Assembly (NCBI GenBank): GCA_009760885.1
Contig: CM019716.1
Location: 2,361,501-2,425,500, forward strand
From: Achatina immaculata
Taxonomy: Eukaryota; Mollusca; Gastropoda; Stylommatophora; Achatinidae
DNA: 64,000 nucleotides
Reading direction: 5' to 3'
The notes under the pieces are model-generated. The model saw nothing but the letters and a program-made list of their open reading frames with translations, had not been told where the DNA came from and did not search any database. Positions 10,140 through 21,257 of this stretch are shown one piece after another (positions within the stretch are counted from its first letter, which is position 1; every line of letters starts with the position of its first letter). The translations under genes and the position numbers were made by a program.

Positions 10140-12115
10140 TGGGAAACTATAAATCTAAAGCTGTAATTTAACTGACACAGGAATATGTACACTGTACTAA
10201 CTGCAACTTAACATGCACACAGAAATATATACACTGTATAAACTGAAATGCAATAGATGCAGAAAAATGCATACTGTGCAAACTACAACTTAATAGAAAT
10301 AGAAATATATAATGTATAGAAACTACAACTTAACAGATACAGAAATACATACACTATAACTTAACAGGCACGAAAATGTGTACACGGCGCAAACTGCAAC
10401 CTAACAGAGACATATTAAAATCATAGCACACGTGATCTGTTTTTAAGTTTAGAAAACAAACATTTATTTTCGTAATTTTATCTTCGTGTGGAATGTAATA
10501 AGTGTAAAGCTTGAAGTAAAGTTAATGTGTTGATAAGAGATGTAATCTTTATGGCATATGTCTTCTTTCTATATGTCTCGGAATGTTTCACCTTCCACAT
10601 AAAAAGTCTGCTACAATCATCAAAACTCTTCAGCTCTTTCCTACCCAGAGCCGTTTAAATTAAAAAAAAAATAAATGCGTCTTTGTGGTTTTGTTTCCTT
10701 CTTTTTGCAGTATCACATTTTTAACTCCCCTGTAAACTGGTTATAGGTTTCTAGGACTTTTCTGCTGAAAAATGGAAATTACAGTTGGGTTTATTATAAT
10801 GTGTGTGTGTGTAAGTGTGTGTGTATGTGTGGACTTTTATGTGTGTCGGATAGTGAATGAGTTTTAAAATGTATCTGAAGGTGCTACTTATAATTCCTCT
10901 GTACTTGATAAAAGAGATCTGAATTTTGACGCACGTTTTAATAAAACTTGAAAAATGCTTATATCTGCTCCAAAATATTTCAGTTACAAAAACTAACATT
11001 TGTAAAATGCCTAGTCACGTCATGAATTTCACTGTCGAGTGTGACCGAAGGGAATTCTTGAAAGTTGGAAACAGCGGTTTAATTCTTTGCCGCCAAAGAC
11101 AGCATGTTTTTTTTTTTACCCCTAGAAAATTATTGAATGAGCCCTTAACAATACACAATTTGCCACATTTGTCTATAGCTTCAATTTGTATATAATTTGT
11201 CGTATTAATTTTTTTAATCCATATTTTTTCACTCGAAAACTGGTGGAATGATAGAAGTAAAAAATGGATATCTTACGGGTGTTTGAAAATGTATTCAAAC
11301 TCGTGGTGAACTGCTAAATGTAAATGCTTGAGGCTATAGAAGGCACTGAAGCAAATCATCAGAAACTAACAATTTCTCTGCGATTTTCTCTACTTTGTGT
11401 AAGTCGACATTTAAATAAAAAGTGAAAATAAAATGTAGAATTCACAGCGACTTTCAAGAAACGAGAGGAAAACTTAGCAGTCTACGATGTTACATGTCGT
11501 CTAGTCTAGCCTATAGCCTAGCTTAGCCTCGCCGAATCTAGCCTAGCACTTACCACAAGAATTGTATTAGAAGGGCCAACAGGACGAGAAACTGTCACGC
11601 CGCTGCTGCACTGTCGCAGGTGTTGTTATACATAAAATGATCGTGACATAATTTATAATTCTACAGGTTAGTTCATCAAAAACTCTCCTTTCATCATGTG
11701 ACTCTTTTCGTTGACTTTCTTCTGCATCGACGGTAAAGGAACCTCTCTCTTGCCATAGAGGCACAGAGGAAATATGTTATCACTGGTCAAATTTTCCCTG
11801 ACCAGTCGGCGTACTAGAGGCTGATGTGGCCAGCATTTGGTCTGGTAGCCTTTACTTCCCAAGCGTCAAAAGAAGCCAGGTATCAATTCCTAGGGCTGGG
11901 CGACTGAATCTCCGCCGGTCAGAACTGACCACATTAATGTAGTAACATTTGTAAAATCTACGAATTACTTGCCGCTGAAAAGAGCACGTGAGACATCGAA
12001 ATGCTGAGGGATAATGAAACCATCTTGCGCTTTCCTGAGTTTATGGATAAGATAACGACGTTGTCAACATGTTCGCGTTGTCAGCGGAATCAGGAAAACA
12101 AGCTTTTTGCAAAGT
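10140..12115. other. Unit 1 non-coding DNA upstream of receptor 1
   Basis: No coding region recognised. The first part (10140-10430) is a degenerate run of about 45-bp repeats with AACTTAACAG..ACAGAAATAT. A GT tract lies at 10798-10830. The part from 11220 to 11900 aligns with 29350-30030 (unit 2) and 49270-49800 plus 51040-51200 (unit 3). One copy of the motif that is expanded in unit 3 into the 28-bp minisatellite is at about 11730-11765. Confidence 0.6.
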
Positions 12116-12124
12116 ATGATGTTG

Positions 12125-12126
<2 letters not shown>

Positions 12127-12181
<55 letters not shown>

Positions 12182-12206
12182 TTCTTCTTCTTCTTCTTCT
12201 TCTTTT
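12127..12206. repeat. (CAT)n(CTT)n compound microsatellite
   Basis: About 18 CAT repeats followed directly by CTT repeats. Unit 2 has the matching compound tract at 30418-30560, where the pyrimidine part is much longer. The poly-His, poly-Asp and poly-Met frames across it are artefacts of the repeat. Confidence 0.95.
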
Positions 12207-12699
12207 CCTGGGACTCCACTTTTGTACAATATGCAACCGCTAGGATTCCATTAAGCACAAGCATCTGTTGCTGAGCGCTTGAAGTAGTTTTCTGGAAGAT
12301 TCCAAAGTGGATTAACAAAGCGCAGTTCTAGCAGCCATAACGTAACGTGTGAACCACACAGAACCCAGGCCAGGCAGCCAGAATGTTCTAGAAAGTCCTT
12401 TCACTAGATGCAGCACAATCTTCAACAGTTTTCACTGACTCTGCTTGCAGACCACCGCTATAGGAAGTAATGTTTTCTCCAAACTTTAAATATTTTTTAT
12501 GCGTTGTATTTTGTTTAAGTCTTACCGACAAACATAAATCCTTAAAAAAGCTAAGAAATTTCATATTTAGCGCTGGAAGCTCATAGGAAATTTTAAATAA
12601 CAAATGAAACAAACTTAATTTTAGCATAATTATGAAAACAGCTCATTTATAGCATTAATTAAGAAATATATAATATAAGGGATACCGTAAAATTGAAGA

Positions 12700-12719
12700 T
12701 TTTTTTCTTCCTTCCCCAG
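12700..12719 (+). other. Candidate 3' splice acceptor upstream of receptor 1
   Basis: A T/C-rich tract ending in CCCCAG, 468 bp before the start codon. The same position in units 2 and 3 also keeps a pyrimidine tract ending in CAG (31056 and 51721), although the surrounding bases differ. It would join an upstream leader exon to a 5' UTR-plus-coding exon. The upstream exon was not identified. Confidence 0.5.
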
Positions 12720-13186
12720 ATGCCCGATCCAGCAAGAGAAAGGACATTGAAGACAGAGTCATTATGAAGTATGAAGCTGGAACTTTGGTCGCATTGATTG
12801 TTTATGGCAGGTCTCTGGTTTATAGCCACCATCAATAATTGGTAATTAAGCAGTAAAACCTAAACCCATTATCACTCAAAAGTCTTACCATGAAAGAGTA
12901 TTTGCGAAGAAATTAATTTTCAGCAAACACCCTTGCTTTACTCTCATCGATTGCACAAATTGTGAGATATATTCTTCTATAGAGATTCATGAATTTCATT
13001 ACGAACGTGTACAAGAACATTTATTTCGTTTCGCTAAACTTTTTCATGTTTTTTAAAAGCCGAACTAAATTATTGGATCTAATATTCTGACAATAAAGCT
13101 AAGAGAGCCAGAAAAAACAATTCTTTTGGACATTATTATAATTATTTTTAAAATCAATATAAAAACTTCCGTCTTGGAGTCTTACA

Positions 13187-14224
13187 ATGCTTTACAATAT
13201 GAATCCAGTGTCTGCTGCAGGTAATAATTCAGGGAAGCAGCTTATCAGCGACAAGGCCGCTGAATATTTCATGATTATAAATCATAACATAATCAATACC
13301 ACAATCGCTTTATTTGGTATTGTGGCCAACGTTATGAATATTACTGTGTTCTTTAAACAAGGTTTCGACAACACAATGAATATTAGTTTCTTTGGTTTGG
13401 CCATATCTGATCTGTGTAGCCTTGTTGCTATGATATGGTTTAGCCTGTGTGTTAACCCTTTGTTCGTGTACTCTGACGTTCCAATTGTTGCGCCGGAAAT
13501 TTTGCACTTGACCGCCGGGATTCCTCATATATGTTTTGTCCGGATCACCGGATGGATTACCGTATTTGTCACTGCAGAAAGAAGTTTGTGTATAACGATA
13601 CCGCTGAAGATCAAGCAGATAATCACACCCAAAGTAACGATGATTACTATATTTCTGATATATTTCAGCATTATCCTATCTTTTGTTCCAGAATATCAAA
13701 CAGCCTATATTGGCTGGAAGTTCTATCCAGACAGAAACAAGTCTTTAATGGGATTAGAATTTACAAGGGATAGAAAGCACGTGGAAGGATTGTCTTTTTT
13801 CCTGTATTCCATTCTTGGTGCAGCGTCCTTTATCGCCGTAATAATATTCACAGTCATCCTTGTGGTTCAACTGAAAAGAAAATCCAAATGGCGCACAAAG
13901 GCAAACGTAGACAAGATACGCTGTGAGTCCATCACCAACCGTGACAGAAAGACTATGAACATGGTAGCAAGCATCGCCGTTATTCTGATTATTTGCTATA
14001 TACCAGGTGTAACAATATCCATGACGCTGTTCTTTGAGCCAGAGTTCAGCACTCTCGGAAGGGAATTGAACGCATTTTTTGTTACTTGGTCCTTCGCCTT
14101 CATCTTCCAGTGTCTGAACTCAAGCGTGAACATCTTCCTCTACTACAACATGAGCACGAAATATCGAGAAACGTTTCTTGAGGTCTTTGGTTTTTGTTGG
14201 ATGTTGGTTACCTTTGCAAGATAG
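13187..14224 (+). CDS. Receptor 1: class A GPCR, gastropod chemosensory-receptor type
   Basis: A 345-residue seven-helix receptor in a single open frame. TM1 is at about 33-55 with GIVAN, TM2 at 66-88 with LAISD, TM3 ends in ERSLCI at 131-136 (DRY position), and TM4 is at 149-167. TM5 is at 204-228, a basic loop follows (LKRKSKWR), TM6 has CYIPG at 270-274, and TM7 ends NSSVNIFLYY, an NPxxY variant. N-glycosylation sites are possible at Asn13 and Asn37. The layout fits the intronless chemosensory receptors of Aplysia and sacoglossan slugs, and the ligand is unknown. It differs from receptor 2 by about ten residues before residue 335. Two features stand out: Ser133 where both sisters have Cys, and a C-terminus cut short by a TAG in place of the CAG seen in receptor 3. 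Start chosen as the first ATG, conserved in all three; a second ATG five codons later (MNPVSAA) is also conserved. Confidence 0.88.
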   Translation: MLYNMNPVSAAGNNSGKQLISDKAAEYFMIINHNIINTTIALFGIVANVMNITVFFKQGFDNTMNISFFGLAISDLCSLVAMIWFSLCVNPLFVYSDVPIVAPEILHLTAGIPHICFVRITGWITVFVTAERSLCITIPLKIKQIITPKVTMITIFLIYFSIILSFVPEYQTAYIGWKFYPDRNKSLMGLEFTRDRKHVEGLSFFLYSILGAASFIAVIIFTVILVVQLKRKSKWRTKANVDKIRCESITNRDRKTMNMVASIAVILIICYIPGVTISMTLFFEPEFSTLGRELNAFFVTWSFAFIFQCLNSSVNIFLYYNMSTKYRETFLEVFGFCWMLVTFAR

Positions 14225-15163
14225 AACAAAATCAACAGTGTAACACAAAACTAAAAGAATGATCTATCCTGTGTCATCTTAATAGCATTTTAAGCCGCGG
14301 GCAAAGCACATTATTGAAATCCATACATCAACGAGAATAAAAGTGCAAACGAACAATGAAATATAATATCTATGTTTATTGGTACTTTCAACAAAATCGA
14401 TGTTTAATATAAATAGAATGACGTAAAGCGAGGATTCTTTGGCAAAATCCTGTGAAGTTTATAAGTTTCGAGAAACAAATAGTTCAACATGTAAATAATA
14501 GCTATTCGGAGAACAGTGTATGAATTGTTAAATTATTTATTATTAATCACATCAACACAAATGTGTGTGAAATTACTCTGTTGAGAATTATTTTATAATT
14601 AGTGTGAAGTCAGTGATCATCAAGATGTCAGTTTCCATGCACATAAGTGAAAGCCAGTTCAAACGTAGCTGCCTCAATGTGCTGTGGAACTGTGTCTTTA
14701 TAAGTTTCATTTCTTAAAATGTGTTTCTCTGCACAGTTGGTCGTCATCATGCGCATGAACAGTCTTATAGCGAGTTCAACATGGGAAACACAGATTCCAA
14801 GTTGTTTGAGATTAATCTGCTGTACAACACAGGGAGAATGCCACATTTTTCATCAAGAGATACATGGAGCTTGAGATGGTTATATTTATATAGAAAGCCA
14901 CCATAATCGAGGTCTTTGTCACAGACATTAGTAAGATACTCACACTTTTTGTTTAGCTCATCAGAAATAATTGTTTTTAATTGACCAAATAAAAAACTGA
15001 TTTCAAATTCATGAATAAGATTATGTACGTTTATCAGGTCAGAGGGCAGACTTTAGATTCTCCAGAAAGGGAGGAATGTTTTCACCTTAAATTTGTCATT
15101 TTTTTATGTTGATATAATTTTATCTAAAATGTACATGGTAATCTCCTGATCTGTTGTATAAAA
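14225..15163. other. Unit 1 DNA downstream of receptor 1
   Basis: Non-coding. Aligns with 32641-33930 and 36104-36290 (unit 2) and 53223-54160 (unit 3). The part around 14935-14990 is the empty target site for the LINE B-bearing insertion of unit 2. Confidence 0.65.
14336..14341 (+). other. Candidate polyadenylation signal of receptor 1
   Basis: AATAAA 112 bp after the stop, within GAATAAAAGTGCAAACG. Receptor 3 keeps the hexamer at the equivalent site. Receptor 2 does not. Confidence 0.55.
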
Positions 15164-16299
15164 GAGGGTCGTTCCAAAAGTTTTGAGCTAAAATAGTAAC
15201 CACGTTAAGATAGCAAAGTTCTGAGACTGGACGAAGCATTTGTTCGTGCACGCGCATTGTGAACACAACTCAGACTGAAAGCTCGCACGACCGCCGGTTA
15301 ACGTTGAAAATGGCGTTCCAAAATCTTTCGTTTCGACAGCACACTGTAATTCAGTTTCCTGTGAGTATGTGTGTATGTGAGTGTGTGTGAAGATGTTCCG
15401 GCTGGTGATATCCACAAACGCTTACAGATCATCTATGGAGACGCCACACTGGTAGCCAGCACTGTCAAACGAAGGGAAGAACATTTTCGAGACGGCAAAA
15501 CCGACTCTACTGACACTCCTGTTAGTGAAGGACAAAGAACAGCCAGCACCTGAACGAGTGGACGTGCTCATCAAGGAAGAACGCCGCATTATGATAATAA
15601 AACCTGCACTGATTCTCTGTGTCTGGCACCATGATGTCCATGAGATGCTCAGACAACTTGGGGATTGCAAACTCTGCTGCAAATGGATACCACGACTCCT
15701 CTTTGGACGAACACAAGAATGTTCGCAAGCAAATCGCCGCGCTGCTTTTGCATCGATGAGTCACAGTGTGACGAATTCCTACTCATCACTACCATAGGTG
15801 ACGAAACGTGGCTGCACTACTTCCACACCGAAAGAACAAGTGGCAGAATATGGACTGACACCGAGTTTCTTCTCAAAGAAAGAAGGCCACAGTCAGGTCT
15901 GTGGATAAGGTGATGGGGACAGTGTTCTTGAACAGCGACAGATGTCTTCTTGTGGATTTTTATGGAGCACAGTGAACACGTGAATGCATAACGCTACATT
16001 ACCACATTATTAAAAAAAACTGCGTTGAGATATCCGTGAGAAGCGAGCACATAAACAACATGTCGTCATGCAACATGACAATGTACATCCACATGTTGCT
16101 CAAAGCACTGTTGCCGCAATTTGGAAATCCGAAAACTGGAAATTACTCGCCCACCCCGTATAGAGCGGAACTTGCACCTTCAGATTATCACCTGTTTTGA
16201 TATTTGAAGGAAGCCCAGCATGGAACACACTACACGAATGACGATGCCGAGAAGTCACCTACAGCGTAGTCATTCAAGGAACATATGCACGCTAACAGC
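15164..16299 (+). pseudogene. mariner-type (Tc1/mariner, DD34D) transposase remnant
   Basis: It begins with a terminal-repeat-like GAGGGTCGTTCCAAAAGTTT next to a TA and contains a frameshifted transposase from the ATG at 15310. Recognisable pieces across frames are HTVIQFPV, DIHKRLQIIYGDATL.ASTVK (helix-turn-helix region), FRDGKTDSTDTPVS, VDVLIKEERRI, GDETWLHYFHTE (first Asp), QHDN (second Asp) and LAPSDYHL (third Asp). Several stops and frameshifts make it inactive. The C-terminal end is cut by the LTR element at 16300, and related sequence resumes at 21258 as a 48-bp tandem repeat. Confidence 0.82.
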
Positions 16300-17049
16300 T
16301 GTAACAGAATAGCAATTCTGTTCAGAGATTATTTGTGTAGTGCTAATAAATTGTGTTTGCGTAGACCACAACTAATGTCGTTAGGAAGGCCCGTGTGCAA
16401 AAAGTCGTTAGAAAGGTTCGTGTGCAAAAAGCCGGTCGTAGGCAGTCTTTGAGTGAACGTTGAACTGGATGGACGTGTTTGGGCGAACGAGAATGGGGTA
16501 GAGCGAGTCTTGTCGTTGTTAGAATTAGTTTAGTTTGTTTTTCCTGTGTGGCTGCAGTCCTTGGTAAGCTTGTAAGTATGGTTTTTGGTATGAATAAATC
16601 ATTGTAAGGTTTTCCTTGCCCATGTGGCGTAGACATTTCACGCCGGGCATTTGTTACTGTGAATTTCTGTTCAGCCTGATGGCTACATTCCCATCATCAT
16701 GAGTTCACCCCTCATTTTGGTCCATTAATAAATATGTGTTGTCTGATGATAAACTACACCAATCGGCTTTGTGGAAATTCTCATTGTTGACCAGTTTGTT
16801 TTGGTCGGAAGACTGCCAAGTTATGTTTAAGTCGTTGTATTTGTACTATCTTTTGTGGAGTTGAAAGCCTGGGTGTCTTGTTGTATTTTCTTAGTGTATA
16901 ATACAGAAAATTAGGTGAAGGTTAGAACACCAGCAACAAGAAGAAACTTATAAGTTGAAACTGTACTCCACATGAAGATTCAATCAATTTCAGTAGTCAT
17001 ACATATCTGTTATAGGGGCTGCTAAGTCATAGGCGCACTTTCTGTTACA
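16300..17049 (+). repeat. 5' LTR
   Basis: 750 bp, TG..CA ends, near-identical to the 3' LTR. AATAAA-type hexamers occur inside (for example near 16345 and 16729). No TATA box could be assigned with confidence. Confidence 0.9.
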
Positions 17050-17050
17050 G

Positions 17051-17068
17051 TGGCGCCGTGACCAGCCC
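17051..17068 (+). other. Primer binding site of the LTR element
   Basis: TGGCGCCGTGACCAGCCC starts one base after the 5' LTR, where the PBS is expected, and the TGG start fits pairing with a tRNA CCA end. The tRNA was not identified. Confidence 0.65.
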
Positions 17069-20000
17069 TTTCCTTCACGGTCAGCAACAAATTGTTTTAG
17101 TTGTTGCTCGTGGGCTGCTGGTTTCATGCACGGTTCATACTTCTAATTGTGAAGTCTTGGCAAGTCCCCAGATTGTAGTATTTTTGTCTCCAGTTGTGTA
17201 GTACACACAAAGTTTTGTCTATTGTTACCATGCCCTAGATTACGATTGTCGATCGATGACCTGTTTACCTTGGCCTCGTTTTCGGCTTTCAAACATGGTA
17301 GACTCTGTTTTGGTCAACAGCAAATATGTTGTAGAGTAAGGATAGCTAGCTTAAGTTTCGGAAGCTGATTGCAGATAGATTAGGAGTTGATAGGTTTGTA
17401 GTTAGTTAGGCAGTCAAGATTGGAGTTGGTTAGCTAGCTAGCGTTCGAATTTCGGTTGGTAGTTCTGTCAGCACTGGCTTCCCGACATCTTCTGCCGGAG
17501 AAGAAAAGGAGTCTAGATTAGGACAGGGTTGAGTTGCATTGGCGTCCTTTTTCTTCCTTCGAATTGGCGTCAGGGGTGTGTTGACGAGTCTTTGAGGCGT
17601 CTACTCAAGGCGGCGATGATGTCCAGCTTGCTCAGAATCTTGGGGGGCACCTATAGCTCCTGTGCCCTAGGCAGCATAGTGGATAAAGCCATACCAGTAG
17701 CTTGTATCCGGTCCAGTGAAGCTGATCCTGAACCAGTATCCTGCCAGGAACCAGTGCAGCTTGTACGGTGCATTTCGCTGGTACTATGTAGGAAGGGACA
17801 GGTAACAATTTGTAACTTAACGGTGACCTCTGAAATTTCAGCAAGAAGTCAAGCCAGAACGTGCAGACTGAACATTATTAATTATAGCAAATAGTGAATG
17901 TTGGATTTATTTACTGTCATTCTCTTTGGAAGTTTGTTGGACAATTGAGTAGTTCTGATTCATCCACTCGCCAGACATTCATACGGAGGGATATAGTAAC
18001 TTTTTGGACTACCTTCACCTGTGGAAAAAAATTGTTTTTGGAAATGAACATTCTGTTGATTGGAAGTTGCCAGATATGCTTCTTCTGGATAGATTATCTA
18101 GAAATTTCAGGAACATTATTGTGTTTATACATTAGGGACAGTTATTTTGTTCTGCTGTGGAATTTTGCTGGATTGCAATTAATTAGCATTTAGTTTACCA
18201 TTTTGTTGTGATTTTGCATTAGCAAGGATGATATGGATATTTGACATTAGTGTATGTGTCATTAATTCCAGTTTTTTTACTCTGATAGGTGCTAGAAAAC
18301 TGAGGATTCTTAGTTAAAATTTTTCTGGAAGATTGCCATTTGCTTTTATAACTTATTTAGCTAAAAAGTACAGTAATTATTCTGGACTGTATTAGGTGCA
18401 AGTATGGTTGGATTATTTTGAGTGGATTGAATATTGCTAATATTGTTTTTTTTTGTTTTGTTATAGATTACTGGTTACATGTCTGAGTTTTTCCAGAAAG
18501 AGTCATGTACTATGGAAGAGGCTAGGCTTTGTCATGCAGTGCATTGGAAATGTACCAGAAGCCCTGGAAGTATCATTGCTACATGTTGGAAGTCCCTGGG
18601 AGATTAAGGCGGCAGTTGGAGATTCTCTTAAGCATAATTTTTTATAGATTGCATAGTTCTTGTGCAGCAATTAGTGAATGTATTTTTTTCCTCTGTTTAT
18701 TTTTTGTATAACGGATTTATTAGTAGTTAATTAGGATGGATGATAAATCATGTAGCCTTGAATAAGGTGACATTACTGATGATGACTTATTAATAGCCAG
18801 TTGTTATGGCATTTTCCATGTTCAAATTGGTTATTTATCTTTGATGTGACAGCATTGCCTTGGGTGTGACATTATTACCACGGATGTGATGTTATAAGGA
18901 GATTACACAAGCAGGTGTGGTTCTCTGATTGGGTACCTAGGCCGGAACATGCAGATTCCATGTAACCGAGCCTAAGGTGAAATTACCAGAGGGGGTCTTT
19001 TTTTTTTTAAGGACCTAGATATTACATTGTTTTGTTGCGCGTACATGTGGTACGTGGCACAGTCCCTTTGGGGATAAATAAAAGGTGGATTAGCCTGATA
19101 CCAAAGTTTTGCCTGTTCTGCATATGTTAATGGATAATTACATATGTTAAGAATGGATGATTATATATGATACCCAAAGATTTGCCTATTCTGCATATGT
19201 TTAATGGATGATTACATATGTTAAGAATGGATGATTATATATGATACCTAAAGATTTGCCTATTCTGCATATGTTTAATGGATGATTACATATGTTAAGA
19301 ATGGATGATTATATATGATACCTAAAGATTTGCCTATTCTGCATATGTTTAATGGATGATTACATATGTTAAGAATGGATGATTATATACGATACCAAAA
19401 GTTTTGCCTATTCTGCATATGTTTAATGGATATTTACATATGTTTAAGAATGGATGATTAATAGTTGTAACCCAGATGAACCTATTCTGCGTATGTACAG
19501 CATATAGCTGCATTTGTCAGTGATAGCAGATTATATATGGTACCAGAGTTTACCTATTCTATGTATGTGTATTGAGGAGTCACACATAATAGAAACAGAT
19601 GATTGTATATGAAGTGGACATGGGCTGAGTATAGCCGAATGTCACAAGAACAGTTTATGGGTATAGTCAGAGTATGAAGTTCTATGTTGAGAGTCGATTA
19701 TTATCTTTGAATTAGCTGGAGTTATAATTTGGATAGGTACATTGGTTTTTTGAAAGTTTCGACAGGCAAAACTCTACTTTTTGGGATGGGGGAATATTAT
19801 AGCAGCATAGGCTAGGGGTTATACCCAGGATTGGTACTTAGGAAATAATTAATAGAGTGAGTACCCTTGTTTGAGAGGTAGGTTGGTTGAGACCATTGAG
19901 CGGGGGTCTTGGGAAAAGCTTGCAGCATGGAGAAAACTGAGTGGGTAGGAATAGTATAAATACCACTCACGATTAGTCTAAAGGCAAGAGCCTTACTTGT

Positions 20001-20485
20001 TTTGTGTAGCAAGAGCCTTACTTGTTTTGTTGTAGGAAGAATTTTTGTCGTTTTGATGTAGATGGAATCTCATTTAGGAAGAGTTTCTAGCAGTGGAAAT
20101 TTGTTGGTAGTGGAGGAATTAGGTTTCTTGATGGCTGAGGTTTTAGGTGGAATGTTGTGAGTATGATTTCATGTGTATAGGACTTATTGTAAGGCGGATT
20201 GCCTTTTACTCATTTTCCTGTTATGTCCATGTTGCGGACAGTCTCATGCTCCAGATATAGGATGGGTTGTTATGGAGATTGCATATGTTATACTTTACTA
20301 CTCATAGCGTTGAATATACACATAAGAGTAGGTAGTTATTTGAATATTGTACACCTTGGTACACCTTGTGGGTAGAATTAGGGTTGTGTTGGATAGGGAT
20401 TAGTTTGATTAAATTTTTTTTGAGAGTTTTCTGTAAAAGTTAGTAATTTTTTGTTGGAGATATTTGATGGCCAAATATCTACCTT
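17069..20485 (+). other. Interior of the LTR element, no recognisable coding
   Basis: The longest reading frame (17529-17894, 121 codons) resembles nothing I know. A similarly long frame is expected by chance here. A tandem repeat occupies 19095-19490. A second purine tract (TGGGATGGGGGAAT at about 19782-19795) resembles a polypurine tract and may be an internal or ancestral priming site. Confidence 0.55.
19095..19490. repeat. Tandem repeat inside the LTR element, about 74-bp unit
   Basis: About five copies containing CTGCATATGTTTAATGGATG and a ..ATGATTATATATGATACC.. half. The central copies are almost identical and the outer ones diverge. Confidence 0.85.
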
Positions 20486-20486
20486 T

Positions 20487-20505
20487 AGGGGGTGGGGAGA
20501 TATTC
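20487..20505 (+). other. Polypurine tract of the LTR element
   Basis: AGGGGGTGGGGAGATATTC directly before the 3' LTR, the expected place for plus-strand priming. Confidence 0.7.
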
Positions 20506-21257
20506 TGTAACAGAATAGCAATTCTGTTCAGAGATTATTTGTGTAGTGGTAATAAATTATGTTTGCGTAGACCACAACTAATGTCGTTAGGAAGGCCCGT
20601 GTGCAAAAAGTCGTTAGAAAGGTTCGTGTGCAAAAAGCCGGTCGTAGGCAGTCTTTGAGTGAACGTTGAACTGGATGGACGTGTTTGGGCGAACGAGAAT
20701 GGGGTAGAGCGAGTCTTGTCGTTGTTAGAATTAGTTTAGTTTGTTTTTCCTGTGTGGCTGCAGTCCTTGGTAAGCTTGTAAGTATGGTTTTTGGTATGAA
20801 TAAATCATTGTAAGGTTTTCCTTGCCCATGTGGCGTAGACATTTCACGCCGGGCATTTGTTACTGTGAATTTCTGTTCAGCCTGATGGCTACATTCCCAT
20901 CATCATGAGTTCACCCCTCATTTTGGTCCATTAATAAATATGTGTTGTCTGATGATAAACTACACCAATCGGCTTTGTGGAAATTCTCATTGTTGACCAG
21001 TTTGTTTTGGTCGGAAGACTGCCAAGTTATGTTTAAGTCGTTGTATTTGTACTATCTTTTGTGGAGTTGAAAGCCTGGGTGTCTTGTTGTATTTTCTTAG
21101 TGTATAATACAGAAAATTAGGTGAAGGTTAGAACACCAGCAACAAGAAGAAACTTATAAGTTGAAACTGTACTCCACAAGAAGATTCAATCAATTTCAGT
21201 AGTCATACATATCTGTTATAGGGGCTGCTAAGTCATAGGCGCGCACTTTCTGTTACA
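20506..21257 (+). repeat. 3' LTR
   Basis: 752 bp. It differs from the 5' LTR at two bases near 20546-20556, one base near 21178, and a 2-bp CG insertion near 21240. Confidence 0.9.

Larger units (their letters stand above)
5770..15163 (+). repeat. Segmental duplication unit 1
   Basis: Collinear with unit 2 (from 22995) and unit 3 (from 41575). Shared blocks include 5770-5962 with 22997-23120, 6228-6350 with 23135-23260, 6870-7499 with 24600-25205 and 42545-43050, 9380-9560 with 26885-27050 and 43965-44090, 10140-10750 with 28255-28860 and 47640-48200, and the receptor with its flanks. Private insertions in unit 1 are LINE C (5974), LINE B (7510), LINE A (7651) and LINE D (9722). The non-coding parts between blocks show no other genes. 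Confidence 0.8.
16300..21257 (+). mobile_element. Non-autonomous LTR retrotransposon (LARD-like), young
   Basis: Two direct repeats (16300-17049 and 20506-21257) begin with TGTAACAG and end with CTGTTACA, a perfect 8-bp terminal inverted repeat. A primer-site-like TGGCGCCGTGACCAGC follows the left LTR and a purine tract (AGGGGGTGGGGAGA) precedes the right one. The flanks share CAGC (16296-16299 and 21258-21261) as a 4-bp target duplication. The 3.46-kb interior has no gag or pol that I recognise, so it would need proteins from a related autonomous element. I saw only three substitutions and one 2-bp indel between the LTRs, so insertion was recent. It sits inside the mariner remnant. Confidence 0.88.

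Noticed and set aside
12001..12318. Poly-His, poly-Asp and poly-Met frames
   Set aside because: They only translate the (CAT)n(CTT)n microsatellite.
17529..17894. 121-codon frame inside the LTR element as a possible gag
   Set aside because: No zinc knuckle, protease or capsid motif, and length is within chance for 3.4 kb.
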